Assembly: GCA_020344755.1 (NCBI GenBank)
Contig: CP070829.1
Location: 235,195-299,194 of the forward strand
DNA from: Gemmatimonadales bacterium
GTDB lineage: Bacteria > Gemmatimonadota > Gemmatimonadetes > Longimicrobiales > Gaopeijiaceae
Length of the DNA: 64,000 bases
Reading direction: 5' to 3'
Below the pieces are notes generated by a model that saw nothing but the letters and a program-made list of their open reading frames with translations, had not been told where the DNA came from and made no database searches. Each line of letters opens with the position of its first letter. Within the stretch, counting starts at the first letter, position 1. Position numbers and translations under genes: made by a program. Shown here in pieces: positions 23,424-31,826 of the stretch.

Positions 23424-26400
23424 ATGTTCCGGTTCTCTCGCGGCGCCACGCTCGGCGCCCTCGTCTCCCTCGGTCTTCTGGGTCTCGGGCCCTCGCCGGA
23501 CACGGCGGATCCCTCGGTCCTCCACTCGCTCTCCTACCGGCTCCTCGGGCCCACCCAGGGTGGCCGGGTGACCGCCGTCGCCGGGCACCGGTCGCACCCG
23601 GGCACCTTCTACATGGGAGCCACCGGGGGTGGGGTCTGGAAGACGGACGACTACGGTGCGAACTGGTACCCGGTCTCCGACGGGTACTTCGCCACGGGGT
23701 CCATCGGTGCGATTCGGGTCGCCCGGTCCGACGCGGACGTCGTGTATGTGGGCACGGGTTCCGACGGAATCCGGAGCAACGTGATCCTGGGACGGGGCGT
23801 CTACCGGTCCGACGATGCCGGAGCCACCTGGCGCTTCCTGGGGCTGCGGGAGTCCGGGCAGATCGGTGCAGTGGAGATCCATCCGCAGGATCCGGATGTC
23901 GCCTACGTGGCAGCGCTCGGGAATCCGTTCACGAAGAATCCCGAGCGAGGTGTGTTCCGCACCCGTGATGGTGGACGGAGCTGGGACCAGGTGCTCTTCA
24001 CCTCCGACTCGGTCGGCGCCATCGACCTGGAGTTCCACCCCACCAATCCCGACGTGATCTACGCCTCCATGTGGCGCGGTGAGCGGAAGCCCTGGACCAT
24101 CATTTCCGGGATGGCGGAGTCTGCCGAGGAAGACGGGATCTGGCGGTCCGAAGATGGTGGGGACACGTGGAACTACGTTCAGTTGAACCTCCCTTCCGGT
24201 CTCATCGGAAAGATCGACTTCGCCGTGACACCGGCGGATCCGGACCGGGTCTACGCGGTGGTGGAGACGAAGGAGCCCGAGGAGGGGCTGTATCGATCCG
24301 ACGACGCGGGACGCACCTGGCGCCTGGTGAGCAACCACAAGCCCCTCCTGGATCGCCCCTTCTATTACACCAACGTGGACGTGGACCCCACCGACCCCGA
24401 CAAGGTGTGGGTCAGCGCCACGCAGTTCTGGTACTCGGGGGATGGGGGCGAGAGCTGGGAGCGCCGGAGCACGCCTCACGGAGACAACCATGACCTTTGG
24501 ATCAATCCGGACGATCCCCGAATCATGGTTCAATCCAACGACGGCGGTGCGAACGTCACGCGAGACGGAGGACGAACCTGGTCGTCTCGCAACAACCAGC
24601 CCACCGCCGAGCTCTACTCCCTGGACTTCGACGACCGTTTCCCGCGGTGGCTCTACTCGGGCCAGCAGGACAACGGTACCGCCATCATGGTCCCCAGCGA
24701 CCGGCCCACGGAGGAGCTGCCGGCCTGGGCGGGGTGGAAGGATGCCGCCGGATGCGAGACCGGTCCGGCGGTGCCCAAGCCCGGGGAGCCGAACATCATC
24801 TACGCCAACTGCAAGGGACGCTTCGGGCGCTACAACACCGAGACCGGACAGGAGAAGCAGTATTACGTGGGCGCGTGGAACCTGTACGGGACGAATCCCG
24901 CCGAGCTGGAGTACCGGTTCCAGCGGGTGGTCCCCATCGAGGTTTCCCCTCACGATCCGGGAATCGTCTATCACGGCTCGCAGTTCGTGCATCGGACCAC
25001 CGACGAGGGCGTCACGTGGGAGACCATCTCTCCGGACCTCACCGCCTTCCGACCCGAGCGCCAGATGGTGTCCGGGGGACCCATTACCCGGGATGCCACT
25101 GGAGAGGAGCACTACTCGACCCTCTACGTGATCGAGGAGTCCCCGCTGGAGCAGGGGGTGATCTGGGTGGGTGCCAACGACGGCCCGGTACACGTCACCC
25201 GGGACGGGGGCAGCACGTGGACCGAGGTCACGCCACCGGACATGCCGCCGGAGGGCCGCATCCAGAACATCGATCCCTCCGCCCACGATCCGGCGAAGGC
25301 GTACGTGGCAGGGTACCGGTATCTGCTGGGGGACCTGCAGCCCTACATCTACCGGACCGAGGACTACGGCGAGACGTGGACCCGGCTCACCGACGGGACG
25401 AACGGGATTCCAGTGGATCATCCCACCCGCGTGGTACGGGAGGATCCGGACCGGGAGGGCCTTCTCTACGCGGGCACCGAGTTCGGCATGTTCGTGTCCA
25501 TGGACGACGGCGCAACCTGGGAGTCGTTCCAGCAGAACCTACCCGTGACGCCCGTCACGGACCTGAAGGTGGTGGACCAGAACCTCTACGTCTCCACCAT
25601 GGGACGGTCGTTCTGGGTCATGGACAACCTCACCCCGCTCCACGCCCTGGTCGACGGGATGAACCCGCAGTCGGTACAGCTCCTGGAGCCCCGTGACACG
25701 TACCGGGTCCGGGGCGGATTCCGCTTCGGTGGAGGGGCGGGAGGGGCCCAGGTAAGCCCCCAGTGGGCTCCCAGCGGAGTCATGGTGGACTACTGGATTC
25801 CGGAGGGATTCTCCGGTGACCTCTCTCTGGAAGTGCGCGACCGGGGTGGTCAGGTGCTGCGGACCTTCGAGGCGGGCGGTCCCGGACTGCGTCGAGAGCA
25901 GGACCAGGGGATGCGGGCTCCCTTCACGCGGGTGACCGGCACCGCGTCTCTCACCACCCGTCCCGGGATGAACCGGTTCGTGTGGGACTTCGGCGGTCTT
26001 GGCGAGGGACGCCGGGGCGGGCCCCCGGTACCGCCCGGCGTATATGAGATTCGGCTCTCGGCGGGGGGACGGGTGCTTTCCCGGGAGGCCCGCATCATCA
26101 TCGACCCGCGGGTCGCGGCGGACGGGGTGACCCAGCAGGACCTGCAGGAGCAGTACATCCTCTCGCTCTCGATCCAGCAGACCATGGCGGAGGAGCGGGC
26201 GGTGAACAACCGCGTGCAGCAGGGGATCCAGCGTGCCACGGGCGAGGCGAAGGCCGCCTTCGAATCCCTCGACCACCGTCTCAATACCCTGGAGGAGGGC
26301 AGCTACCAGACGCCCATGCTTCAGGCGCAGCTCTCCTACCTGTACAGCATGCTTCAGCGTGCGGACCAGAAGCCGGGCAGGGACGCGTACGTGCGGCACG

Positions 26401-26495
26401 ACCAGCTGAAGGCGGAGCTGACGGACATCGTGGCCGAGCTGGAACGGTTGGAGCGGCTGATCGCTCAACAGGACGGGGGACGGCCGGTCGGGTAG
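23424..26495 (+). CDS. Secreted sortilin/VPS10-like BNR-repeat protein
   Basis: Exported protein of 1023 residues with an N-terminal signal (GALVSLGLLGLG). The first 700 residues hold many BNR/Asp-box turns (SDDAGATWR, RDGGRSWDQ, SEDGGDTWN, SGDGGESWE, RDGGSTWTE, TEDYGETWT, SMDDGATWE), forming a double propeller like sortilin VPS10 or xyloglucanase-type propellers. Typical interblade phrases are HPTNPDVIYASMWRGE and LYAGTEFGMFVS. A beta-sandwich follows (about 790-910), then a helical tail (about 915-1020). Databases often call such proteins glycosyl hydrolases, but I see no clear catalytic pair, so binding or assembly roles are equally likely. GGAG lies 9 bases before the ATG at 23424; the frame extends upstream without a signal peptide. 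Confidence 0.88.
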   Translation: MFRFSRGATLGALVSLGLLGLGPSPDTADPSVLHSLSYRLLGPTQGGRVTAVAGHRSHPGTFYMGATGGGVWKTDDYGANWYPVSDGYFATGSIGAIRVARSDADVVYVGTGSDGIRSNVILGRGVYRSDDAGATWRFLGLRESGQIGAVEIHPQDPDVAYVAALGNPFTKNPERGVFRTRDGGRSWDQVLFTSDSVGAIDLEFHPTNPDVIYASMWRGERKPWTIISGMAESAEEDGIWRSEDGGDTWNYVQLNLPSGLIGKIDFAVTPADPDRVYAVVETKEPEEGLYRSDDAGRTWRLVSNHKPLLDRPFYYTNVDVDPTDPDKVWVSATQFWYSGDGGESWERRSTPHGDNHDLWINPDDPRIMVQSNDGGANVTRDGGRTWSSRNNQPTAELYSLDFDDRFPRWLYSGQQDNGTAIMVPSDRPTEELPAWAGWKDAAGCETGPAVPKPGEPNIIYANCKGRFGRYNTETGQEKQYYVGAWNLYGTNPAELEYRFQRVVPIEVSPHDPGIVYHGSQFVHRTTDEGVTWETISPDLTAFRPERQMVSGGPITRDATGEEHYSTLYVIEESPLEQGVIWVGANDGPVHVTRDGGSTWTEVTPPDMPPEGRIQNIDPSAHDPAKAYVAGYRYLLGDLQPYIYRTEDYGETWTRLTDGTNGIPVDHPTRVVREDPDREGLLYAGTEFGMFVSMDDGATWESFQQNLPVTPVTDLKVVDQNLYVSTMGRSFWVMDNLTPLHALVDGMNPQSVQLLEPRDTYRVRGGFRFGGGAGGAQVSPQWAPSGVMVDYWIPEGFSGDLSLEVRDRGGQVLRTFEAGGPGLRREQDQGMRAPFTRVTGTASLTTRPGMNRFVWDFGGLGEGRRGGPPVPPGVYEIRLSAGGRVLSREARIIIDPRVAADGVTQQDLQEQYILSLSIQQTMAEERAVNNRVQQGIQRATGEAKAAFESLDHRLNTLEEGSYQTPMLQAQLSYLYSMLQRADQKPGRDAYVRHDQLKAELTDIVAELERLERLIAQQDGGRPVG

Positions 26496-26519
26496 CGGCG
26501 GGCAATGTGGCAATGGGAT

Positions 26520-26554
26520 GCGGGGATCGGAGCCGGTGCGGCGCCGGTCCCCGC
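26520..26554. terminator. Bulged hairpin between convergent genes
   Basis: GCGGGGA pairs with TCCCCGC, and inside it CCGG pairs with CCGG after a six-base bulge. It lies between the BNR gene and the converging merR-type gene. No T-run. Confidence 0.35.
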
Positions 26555-26556
26555 GG

Positions 26557-27306
26557 TCACTCCCCCTCTGCCAACATCTCGGCAGCCTGCTGCATGTAGG
26601 TCCAGAGGCCCGGTGCCATGGTGATTCCTCGCTGGGCCATCATCCGTTCCGGCTCCTCGTTTCGGTACATGGTGTCCAGTGACGCCCGAAGGCCTTCGTC
26701 CCCCCCGGTGAAGAGTCCGATGAGATGGCGGGCGCGGCGGGCGAGAGACAGAACGTCGGGATGGTCGGGGGGCTTCCCCCGGCTCATGGCGGTCTCGAAG
26801 GCCTGGAAGAGCTCCACCCACTCCTGCTGGGCCACGCGGATCCGTTCCGGTCCCAGTTCGGTCTCGCGCCGCTCCAGCGCCTCGAGCTGTTCCCGCGTGT
26901 AGTAGCGCTCCATCCGCACCGTTCGGCCCACGGAGTCCGCCAACTCTCCGAGCCCCACGTCTTCGGTCCCCGACGCCAGCCGGCGGCTCAACGCTTCGAG
27001 TTCGCGACACAGCGCTTCCTCGGCGTGGATTCGATCACGGATACGCTGGATCTGGAGGTCGAGCATCTCCCGGAGCGACCGGTGGTCACCGTCCAGAGAG
27101 CTCTTGATCTCCTCCAGGGAAAGCCCGAGGTGCTTGAGGGACATGATCTGGTGAAGTCGCCGGACCTCGGGTCTGCCGTACAGCCGGTGCCCAGCCCGAT
27201 TGCGGCGGGCCGGGAGCAGAAGTCCGATCTCCTCGTAATGGTGGAGCGTACGCACGGTCAGCCCCGTGCGGCGGGCCAACTCCCCCACCTTCAATGACTC
27301 TTCCAC
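26557..27306 (-). CDS. MerR family regulator with TipAS-type ligand domain
   Basis: Transcription activator of 249 residues. The MerR helix-turn-helix and wing (about 5-75) read KVGELARRTGLTVRTLHHYEE and LYGRPEVRRLHQIMSLKHLG. A dimerisation coiled coil spans about 77-115. The C-terminal half (about 130-245: YYTREQLEALERRETELG, VELFQAFETAM, HPDVLSLARRARHLI, LWTYMQQAAEML) matches the TipAS antibiotic-recognition domain, which binds thiopeptides or similar drugs in TipA. A MerR-type operator with a 19-bp spacer lies 43-67 bp upstream, so it is very likely autoregulated. It may also act on the neighbouring BNR or pseudopilin genes. Confidence 0.93.
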   Translation of the reverse strand: MEESLKVGELARRTGLTVRTLHHYEEIGLLLPARRNRAGHRLYGRPEVRRLHQIMSLKHLGLSLEEIKSSLDGDHRSLREMLDLQIQRIRDRIHAEEALCRELEALSRRLASGTEDVGLGELADSVGRTVRMERYYTREQLEALERRETELGPERIRVAQQEWVELFQAFETAMSRGKPPDHPDVLSLARRARHLIGLFTGGDEGLRASLDTMYRNEEPERMMAQRGITMAPGLWTYMQQAAEMLAEGE

Positions 27307-27342
27307 GGCGTGGGATCCGGATCGAGAAACTCAGGGTGTCCC

Positions 27343-27373
27343 AAGTTGAACCCTCACGCTACGTGAGGTGCAA
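27343..27373 (-). promoter_or_regulatory. MerR-type promoter with 19-bp spacer and central dyad
   Basis: On the minus strand TTGCAC (27373-27368) and CAACTT (27348-27343) are separated by 19 bases. The spacer holds the perfect dyad CCTCACG-TAG-CGTGAGG (plus-strand 27352-27368). MerR activators bind such a dyad between -35 and -10 and untwist the overlong spacer. The -10 match is weak, as is common for activator-dependent promoters. Transcription would start about 30 bases before the regulator's ATG. Confidence 0.75.
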
Positions 27374-27376
27374 CCC

Positions 27377-27826
27377 TCACCGCTCCGGGAGCAGGAAGGC
27401 GAACCGGTCGTCGACCCGGTACCAGAGGGATGGTCGGACGAGTCGAAGGACGGCCTCCTGGAGCGCGGGGTCTGGGATCTCGACGACGACCGTCCCCACC
27501 GCATCGCCTTCCATGAGAGGACCGAGGCTCCGCCCGAGCGTCCAGTGACCCCAGCCCATGCGGAACCCGGGGCGAGTGAAGGTGAACTCGGAGGGAAGAA
27601 GATCGGCCAACTCCGAAGGGATCTCTCCCACGGGCGCACTGGAGTACTCCAGGTCCAGTCCACGGGCCTGGAGTGCGGCCGCCTCCACCGTGCGGATGGC
27701 CGTGACCACTTCCCGGGCGTCTCGTTGAAGACGGGCGGTCCGCAGGGCTGGAAGGGTGAGGGCGGCGCCGATGGCCAGGACCGAGAGCCCGATGACGACC
27801 TCCACCACCGTGTAGCCCCGCCTCAC
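27377..27826 (-). CDS. Type IV pilin-like (pseudopilin) protein
   Basis: Protein of 149 residues with a prepilin N terminus at the very start: VRRGYTVVEVVIGLSVLAIG, that is a short basic leader, a Gly followed by an aromatic residue, Glu at mature position 5 and a long hydrophobic helix ending near residue 28. Prepilin peptidase would cut after the Gly. The rest is a small globular head with predicted strands (VVVEIPDPALQE, LWYRVDDRFAFLL). The GTG at 27826 overlaps the upstream stop (GTGA), so it is coupled to the 203-residue membrane protein. No secretin, ATPase or peptidase gene is nearby, so this is an orphan pair that must use machinery encoded elsewhere. Confidence 0.82.
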   Translation of the reverse strand: MRRGYTVVEVVIGLSVLAIGAALTLPALRTARLQRDAREVVTAIRTVEAAALQARGLDLEYSSAPVGEIPSELADLLPSEFTFTRPGFRMGWGHWTLGRSLGPLMEGDAVGTVVVEIPDPALQEAVLRLVRPSLWYRVDDRFAFLLPER

Positions 27827-28434
27827 GGTGGGGTCTCCAACGTTCGAAGTGCCGGGGCGATGAACTCCGCCAGTGGCTGATCCGACCGGTACTCCACTTC
27901 GACGTCCCCGGCGCGCCCCAGCAGCAGGAAGGTTCCTCCGTCGAGCCGTCGGTAGAGGATCCCGGGCAGAGAGTCTCCCACCTCCCGGAGGAAGTCCGGG
28001 AGTCGGCGCACCTGGTCCCGGTGTGCGAAAATGCGCTCCGCTTGCAGCGCCACAGCCATGCGGAGTCCCGCCTCGATACGGGCGGTACTCATCTCCCCCC
28101 CCGGAGGTGGGCCGAGGAAGGCGGGAGGGAAGAGCCAGAGCCAACCGGCCACGGCGGTCGACAGGAGCGCGACGGCCAGGCGGAGGGGGGTCGTGGCGCG
28201 ACGCGGGCCGGTCGGTCGGCGGCCCACCTCACGGGCTTCGGAATCCCGGGCCACCTCCGCCAGCATGGCCTCCCGTTCCTGCTCCGAGCTCAGGGAGGGC
28301 GCATCGGGAGAAGGCTTGGCGGGTGCATCGGCCTGAGCCAGGATCTCCCCCAGGAGGGCTTCCCGCTCCTCCCGGGAGCTCAGTCCCGGTCCCTCGGGGG
28401 GGCCTTCGGCAGGTGGCTTGGGCTGATCGTCCAT
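27823..28434 (-). CDS. Single-helix membrane protein coupled to the pseudopilin
   Basis: Protein of 203 residues not assigned to a family. The first 80 residues are cytoplasmic in character with two similar charged motifs (LSSREEREALLGEIL and LSSEQEREAMLAEVA), so there is a short internal repeat. One transmembrane helix lies near 84-108 and is followed by a periplasmic domain with predicted helices and strands (YRRLDGGTFLLLG, DVEVEYRSDQPLAEF). The end overlaps the pseudopilin start, suggesting an assembly or anchoring partner. The start codon follows a promoter -10 by only nine bases, so the mRNA is probably leaderless; no Shine-Dalgarno is present. Confidence 0.72.
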   Translation of the reverse strand: MDDQPKPPAEGPPEGPGLSSREEREALLGEILAQADAPAKPSPDAPSLSSEQEREAMLAEVARDSEAREVGRRPTGPRRATTPLRLAVALLSTAVAGWLWLFPPAFLGPPPGGEMSTARIEAGLRMAVALQAERIFAHRDQVRRLPDFLREVGDSLPGILYRRLDGGTFLLLGRAGDVEVEYRSDQPLAEFIAPALRTLETPP

Positions 28435-28443
28435 GGCCCGAAG

Positions 28444-28473
28444 AATCTACGCAACCGAATGCGGTCTCCTCAA
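28444..28473 (-). promoter_or_regulatory. Promoter giving a near-leaderless mRNA
   Basis: On the minus strand TTGAGG (28473-28468) and TAGATT (28449-28444) are 18 bases apart. Transcription would begin near 28437, about three bases before the ATG at 28434 of the pseudopilin partner gene, which itself lacks a Shine-Dalgarno sequence. Confidence 0.45.
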
Positions 28474-28546
28474 TTCGGCCTCCGATCCCCGGAGGACCGG
28501 CGACAGGTCCGACACCGCTACAGCGCGTCCCTGCGTGGTGATCCCT

Positions 28547-31165
28547 TCAGGGCGTGAGCCAGTAGTTCACCTTGATCAGGAAGATGTTGTCCGGCGGGGC
28601 GTCGAAGAGTGCCCTCCGGTCGCGTCCGAACTCGAAGTCGCCCACTCCCGACGCGTAGTCCGTTCGGACCTGTTGCCAGGCCAGGTAGAGCGTGGAGCCG
28701 GGCCGCCACTCCCAACGGAGCACGGCGTTTCCGCGCAGGGAGCGAAGGTTGAAGTCGGGGTCGAAGGCGCCGGACTCGACCAGGTCCAGTCGGGGCGCGA
28801 AGTCGTAGCTCCCCGGCTGGACCAGCTGTGCGGGGGCCTTGTAGTCCCCGGAGGCGATGTAGGGCTGAACGTAGGTTTCGAGGGAGAGCCTGGGCGTGAA
28901 GGTGACGTTCAGCCTCGTGGTGAAGGAGACCTCGGTACGCTCGAGGGGGGCGAAAATGTAATCGGCTCCGTAGGTGGAGGCGTTCGCCTCGTTGGGAATC
29001 GTGGCCACATACTGTGCCTGCGTAAGGCCCCGAAAGACGGCGGGACCGGTGGTGACGTTCCACCGGTCGGAGCGGAACGAGATCCTCAACCCCCCTCCAG
29101 CACTCCACCCGTCGTATGCGTCCCGCGTTCCATTGAACAGGAGGCCGAAGGCCAACGCCCTCCGGGAGTCCGTGCCGAGGTGAAGGGTGGTGCCGGTGGT
29201 GGCGGGCCGCTCCATGAGGGGGCCGCCCCGGGTCGAGCGATCGTCCTGCGCCCGGTGGGACCGGCTCACCCCTACTTCCACGTTCCAGAAGTCCAGCGTT
29301 CGGAACGAGAAGCCCAGGGCGGTAACCGCCTGGATCCGCTCCCAGTCGAAGTTGTGCTCGAGCCGGTTGTCCAACGCGATGGAGTAGTTCCGGAAGAAAG
29401 CACCCGGCCGCGTCTGGACCCAGGAGAGGTTGGCCTGGAGGTCCCGCCGGTCGGTGCGGATCTGGAAGCCCAGATCGTTCACCTCGTACCCCGGAGACGT
29501 CTCCGCCACCGCGACCTCGCCGCGCCAATGCTCCCCCGCCTGGCGGGTGAGCGAGAGGCCCACCGAGTGCCCGGTCATGGAGGTCACGTCCGTCTCCACA
29601 TCGAGGTGGGAGGCGTCCGGCCGCTGGAAGAAGTGGTTCCCGGCGGTCTGGACCCGGACCAGCGCCTCCGGGCTCCCCCGGATGTGACTCCAGGCGGCGG
29701 ATCCTTGAAAGAGCCAGGCCCGATCCCCGAACTCATGACGGAAGTCCAGGCCGCCGCTGTAGGCCCCACTCCTCAGCCAGGCCTCCGACGCAGGGGAGCT
29801 CAGACGGCGGTTCACCGCCGTCAGCATGAACCCCAGCGCCGAGAGCCCCTGACGCAGATCCCGACGCCCTCGAGCCACCAGGTAGTTGGCCATGGGCTCG
29901 ACCGTGAAGTCCTGCTCGGCGCCCGTCGCCGGATCCATGAAGCGGGCCTTCTCCTCCTGGGTCACCGCCTCGATGAGTCCCAGGCTCCACCCGTTGGAGG
30001 TCTTCCCTGTGAACTTGCCGGCACCCAGGATCGTGGTTCCCTCCGGTGCGTCCGCGGGACCGGGAGGGGCCAGTTGGGGGGCCCGGCCCACCCGTCGGGA
30101 GTAGAACATCTGACCCCCCGACGTGTTGCGCCCGAAGTCGAAGATCTCGCTTCCTTCCACGAAGAAGGGTCGCTTCTCCTCGAAGAACGTCTCGTAGACC
30201 CCGAGGTTCACCACTGCCGGATCTACTTCCACCTGGCCGAAGTCGGGGTTCAGGGTTGCGTTGAGGGTGAGGGTCGACGTGGCTCTCCAGCGAAGATCCA
30301 GCCCCGCGGAGCCGAAGCTCTCCGAGTCCTCGCGAAAGGGATTGACGCCGGGATCGATCCGCTCGTTGCGGGCCACGACGTAGGGGAGGAGCTCGAGCCG
30401 GTTCCCCTGCTCGATGTCCGAGACTCCCAGGAGGTGTCCGAAGCTGGGGATTCCGCCCCGCTCGATCTTGGGGACGTACGTCGTGGTCGAGTACTCGGCC
30501 CGCCGCCCGATCATTCGCTCCAGGAGGATTCCCCAGGTCTGCTCCCGCTCCTGGGAGAACCGAATCTGGCTGAAGGGGATCCGGTACTCCGCCGTCCAGC
30601 CACCCTCGTCCACCGTGGTGGCCACATCCCACACGGCGTCCCATGAATTGTCGTCCGACTCCCTCCCCTCGGCGTTGACGGACTTCACCGCGTCACGCTG
30701 AACTCCCGCGGGGTTGACGTCGAAGGTGAACCCGGTCCGGTGGTCGTGGTACGAGTCGATCACCACACCCAGCCAGTCCGAGTCCAGGAGAGCCATGTCC
30801 CTCCGTCCCAGGCGGCTCTGCACCGGCTGCCGGTCGTGAAGGCGGACTCCGATGTAGAGGGCCTCGTCGTCGTAGAGGATCCGGGCTTCGGTCCGCTCGC
30901 TCGCCGGCTGGCCCTCCTCGGGGTCCACCTGAACGAACCGGTCGATGATGGGCGCCGCCGACCACGCCGCCTCGTCCAGGACCCCGTCCACGGCGATCTC
31001 GCCGGTGGCCCGGACGGCCCGATGAATCGGCCTGGCGGTCACGTGGTCTTCCAGCCCGTCCCCGGCCTCCTGGGCCATTGACGCGGTTCCGGTCAGGAAC
31101 AGACCGGCCAGGAGGAAGGTGAACACGCGTGCCGGATGCCCCGGCAGGGAGACGGTCTCGATCAT
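28547..31165 (-). CDS. DUF5916 outer-membrane protein with CBM9-like N-terminal domain
   Basis: Exported protein of 872 residues. After a signal peptide (VFTFLLAGLFLTGTASMA) comes a CBM9-like sandwich (about 40-235: IAVDGVLDEAAWSAAPII, ARILYDDEALYIGVRLHD). The DUF5916 part follows, with the characteristic NPDFGQVEVDPAVVNLGVYE and FFEEKRPFFVEGSEIFDFG, then a long run of amphipathic strands ending in an aromatic-rich IKVNYWLTP, as in an outer-membrane barrel. The family is widespread in Bacteroidota, Gemmatimonadota and Acidobacteria and is often found with peptidases; its substrate is unknown. The ATG at 31165 gives the signal peptide; an upstream ATG at 31198 is possible. Confidence 0.9.
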   Translation of the reverse strand: MIETVSLPGHPARVFTFLLAGLFLTGTASMAQEAGDGLEDHVTARPIHRAVRATGEIAVDGVLDEAAWSAAPIIDRFVQVDPEEGQPASERTEARILYDDEALYIGVRLHDRQPVQSRLGRRDMALLDSDWLGVVIDSYHDHRTGFTFDVNPAGVQRDAVKSVNAEGRESDDNSWDAVWDVATTVDEGGWTAEYRIPFSQIRFSQEREQTWGILLERMIGRRAEYSTTTYVPKIERGGIPSFGHLLGVSDIEQGNRLELLPYVVARNERIDPGVNPFREDSESFGSAGLDLRWRATSTLTLNATLNPDFGQVEVDPAVVNLGVYETFFEEKRPFFVEGSEIFDFGRNTSGGQMFYSRRVGRAPQLAPPGPADAPEGTTILGAGKFTGKTSNGWSLGLIEAVTQEEKARFMDPATGAEQDFTVEPMANYLVARGRRDLRQGLSALGFMLTAVNRRLSSPASEAWLRSGAYSGGLDFRHEFGDRAWLFQGSAAWSHIRGSPEALVRVQTAGNHFFQRPDASHLDVETDVTSMTGHSVGLSLTRQAGEHWRGEVAVAETSPGYEVNDLGFQIRTDRRDLQANLSWVQTRPGAFFRNYSIALDNRLEHNFDWERIQAVTALGFSFRTLDFWNVEVGVSRSHRAQDDRSTRGGPLMERPATTGTTLHLGTDSRRALAFGLLFNGTRDAYDGWSAGGGLRISFRSDRWNVTTGPAVFRGLTQAQYVATIPNEANASTYGADYIFAPLERTEVSFTTRLNVTFTPRLSLETYVQPYIASGDYKAPAQLVQPGSYDFAPRLDLVESGAFDPDFNLRSLRGNAVLRWEWRPGSTLYLAWQQVRTDYASGVGDFEFGRDRRALFDAPPDNIFLIKVNYWLTP

Positions 31166-31282
31166 CGTCGGGTGGGGTTCGGTGGCGGGCGGCCCCACTG
31201 GTCCGAGGGCCGGGAGCGGGCAGGATGATCCTACGTACCCCGTGGGACTATGGTTTCTGCGAGGGGGTTGCCCACCAGCTCA

Positions 31283-31620
31283 TCACGTCACCCTCAGCCG
31301 TTCCGCCACCGCTTCGTGCCCCTGAAAGCGCGCAACCTCCTCGGGGGTCCGGCCGTCTCCGTCGGTCGCGTCGACGTCGGTGCCGGCCTCCACCAGGAGG
31401 CCCACGACCGCCAAACGTCCGAACATGGCCGCGAAGTGGAGCGCCGTCGCGCCAGCCCCGTTCCGGGCGGAGAGGTCGGCACCGTTCTCCACTCTCCACC
31501 AGAACTCGCGCGACATTGGGGAAGCCCTTGAATCCCATTCCCATGAGGGGCGTGTCCCGCTGGGGTCCGAAAGATCGGGGTTCGCTCCATGGCCTCCGTG
31601 TCTCCCCGCTGCGCGGCCCC
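31283..31620 (-). pseudogene. Decayed ankyrin-repeat gene
   Basis: Three reading frames must be joined to read one ankyrin protein: AAQRGDTEAMER, then ANPDLSDPSG, then TPLMGMGFKGFPNVARVLVE, then NGADLSARNGAGATALHFAA and a last repeat ending in AERLRVT at the stop 31283. The lesions are visible. Sequence is missing between the first two pieces. One G appears lost at the CCC of 31557-31559. TCTCCAC is duplicated in tandem at 31486-31492 and 31493-31499, which shifts the frame by seven bases. Removing one copy restores VLVENGADL. A deletion plus a tandem duplication point to true decay rather than homopolymer sequencing error. No start codon is identifiable. Confidence 0.72.
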
Positions 31621-31826
31621 ATGAGGGGCCACCGGCGCGGGTCCGCCGGTGGCATGATGGGACCCTCGGGCTCGCCGCGCGAGGCGCCCGTCCACCCGCT
31701 GTCATGCCACCCCGCCCATACCCGGTGCCCCGACAACCACCATGGAGTCTCGTCCCCGCCGACCTTGACGCTGTCTGGGCGCTCGGCCAGCCTGAGCCTT
31801 CCGGTTTCCCTCCAACCCCCCACTCC
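31621..31826. other. Non-coding stretch before the M28 peptidase gene
   Basis: No convincing gene is seen. It holds a perfect 10-bp hairpin, GCCACCGGCG / CGCCGGTGGC with a six-base loop (31628-31653), and a TTGACG box at 31765-31770 that could be a -35 element of the peptidase gene, although the matching -10 is poor. Confidence 0.4.

Noticed and set aside
22683-25421. A 912-codon open frame on the minus strand opposite the ROK and BNR genes
   Set aside because: Composition is typical of a shadow frame, and both genes on the other strand have recognisable motifs throughout.
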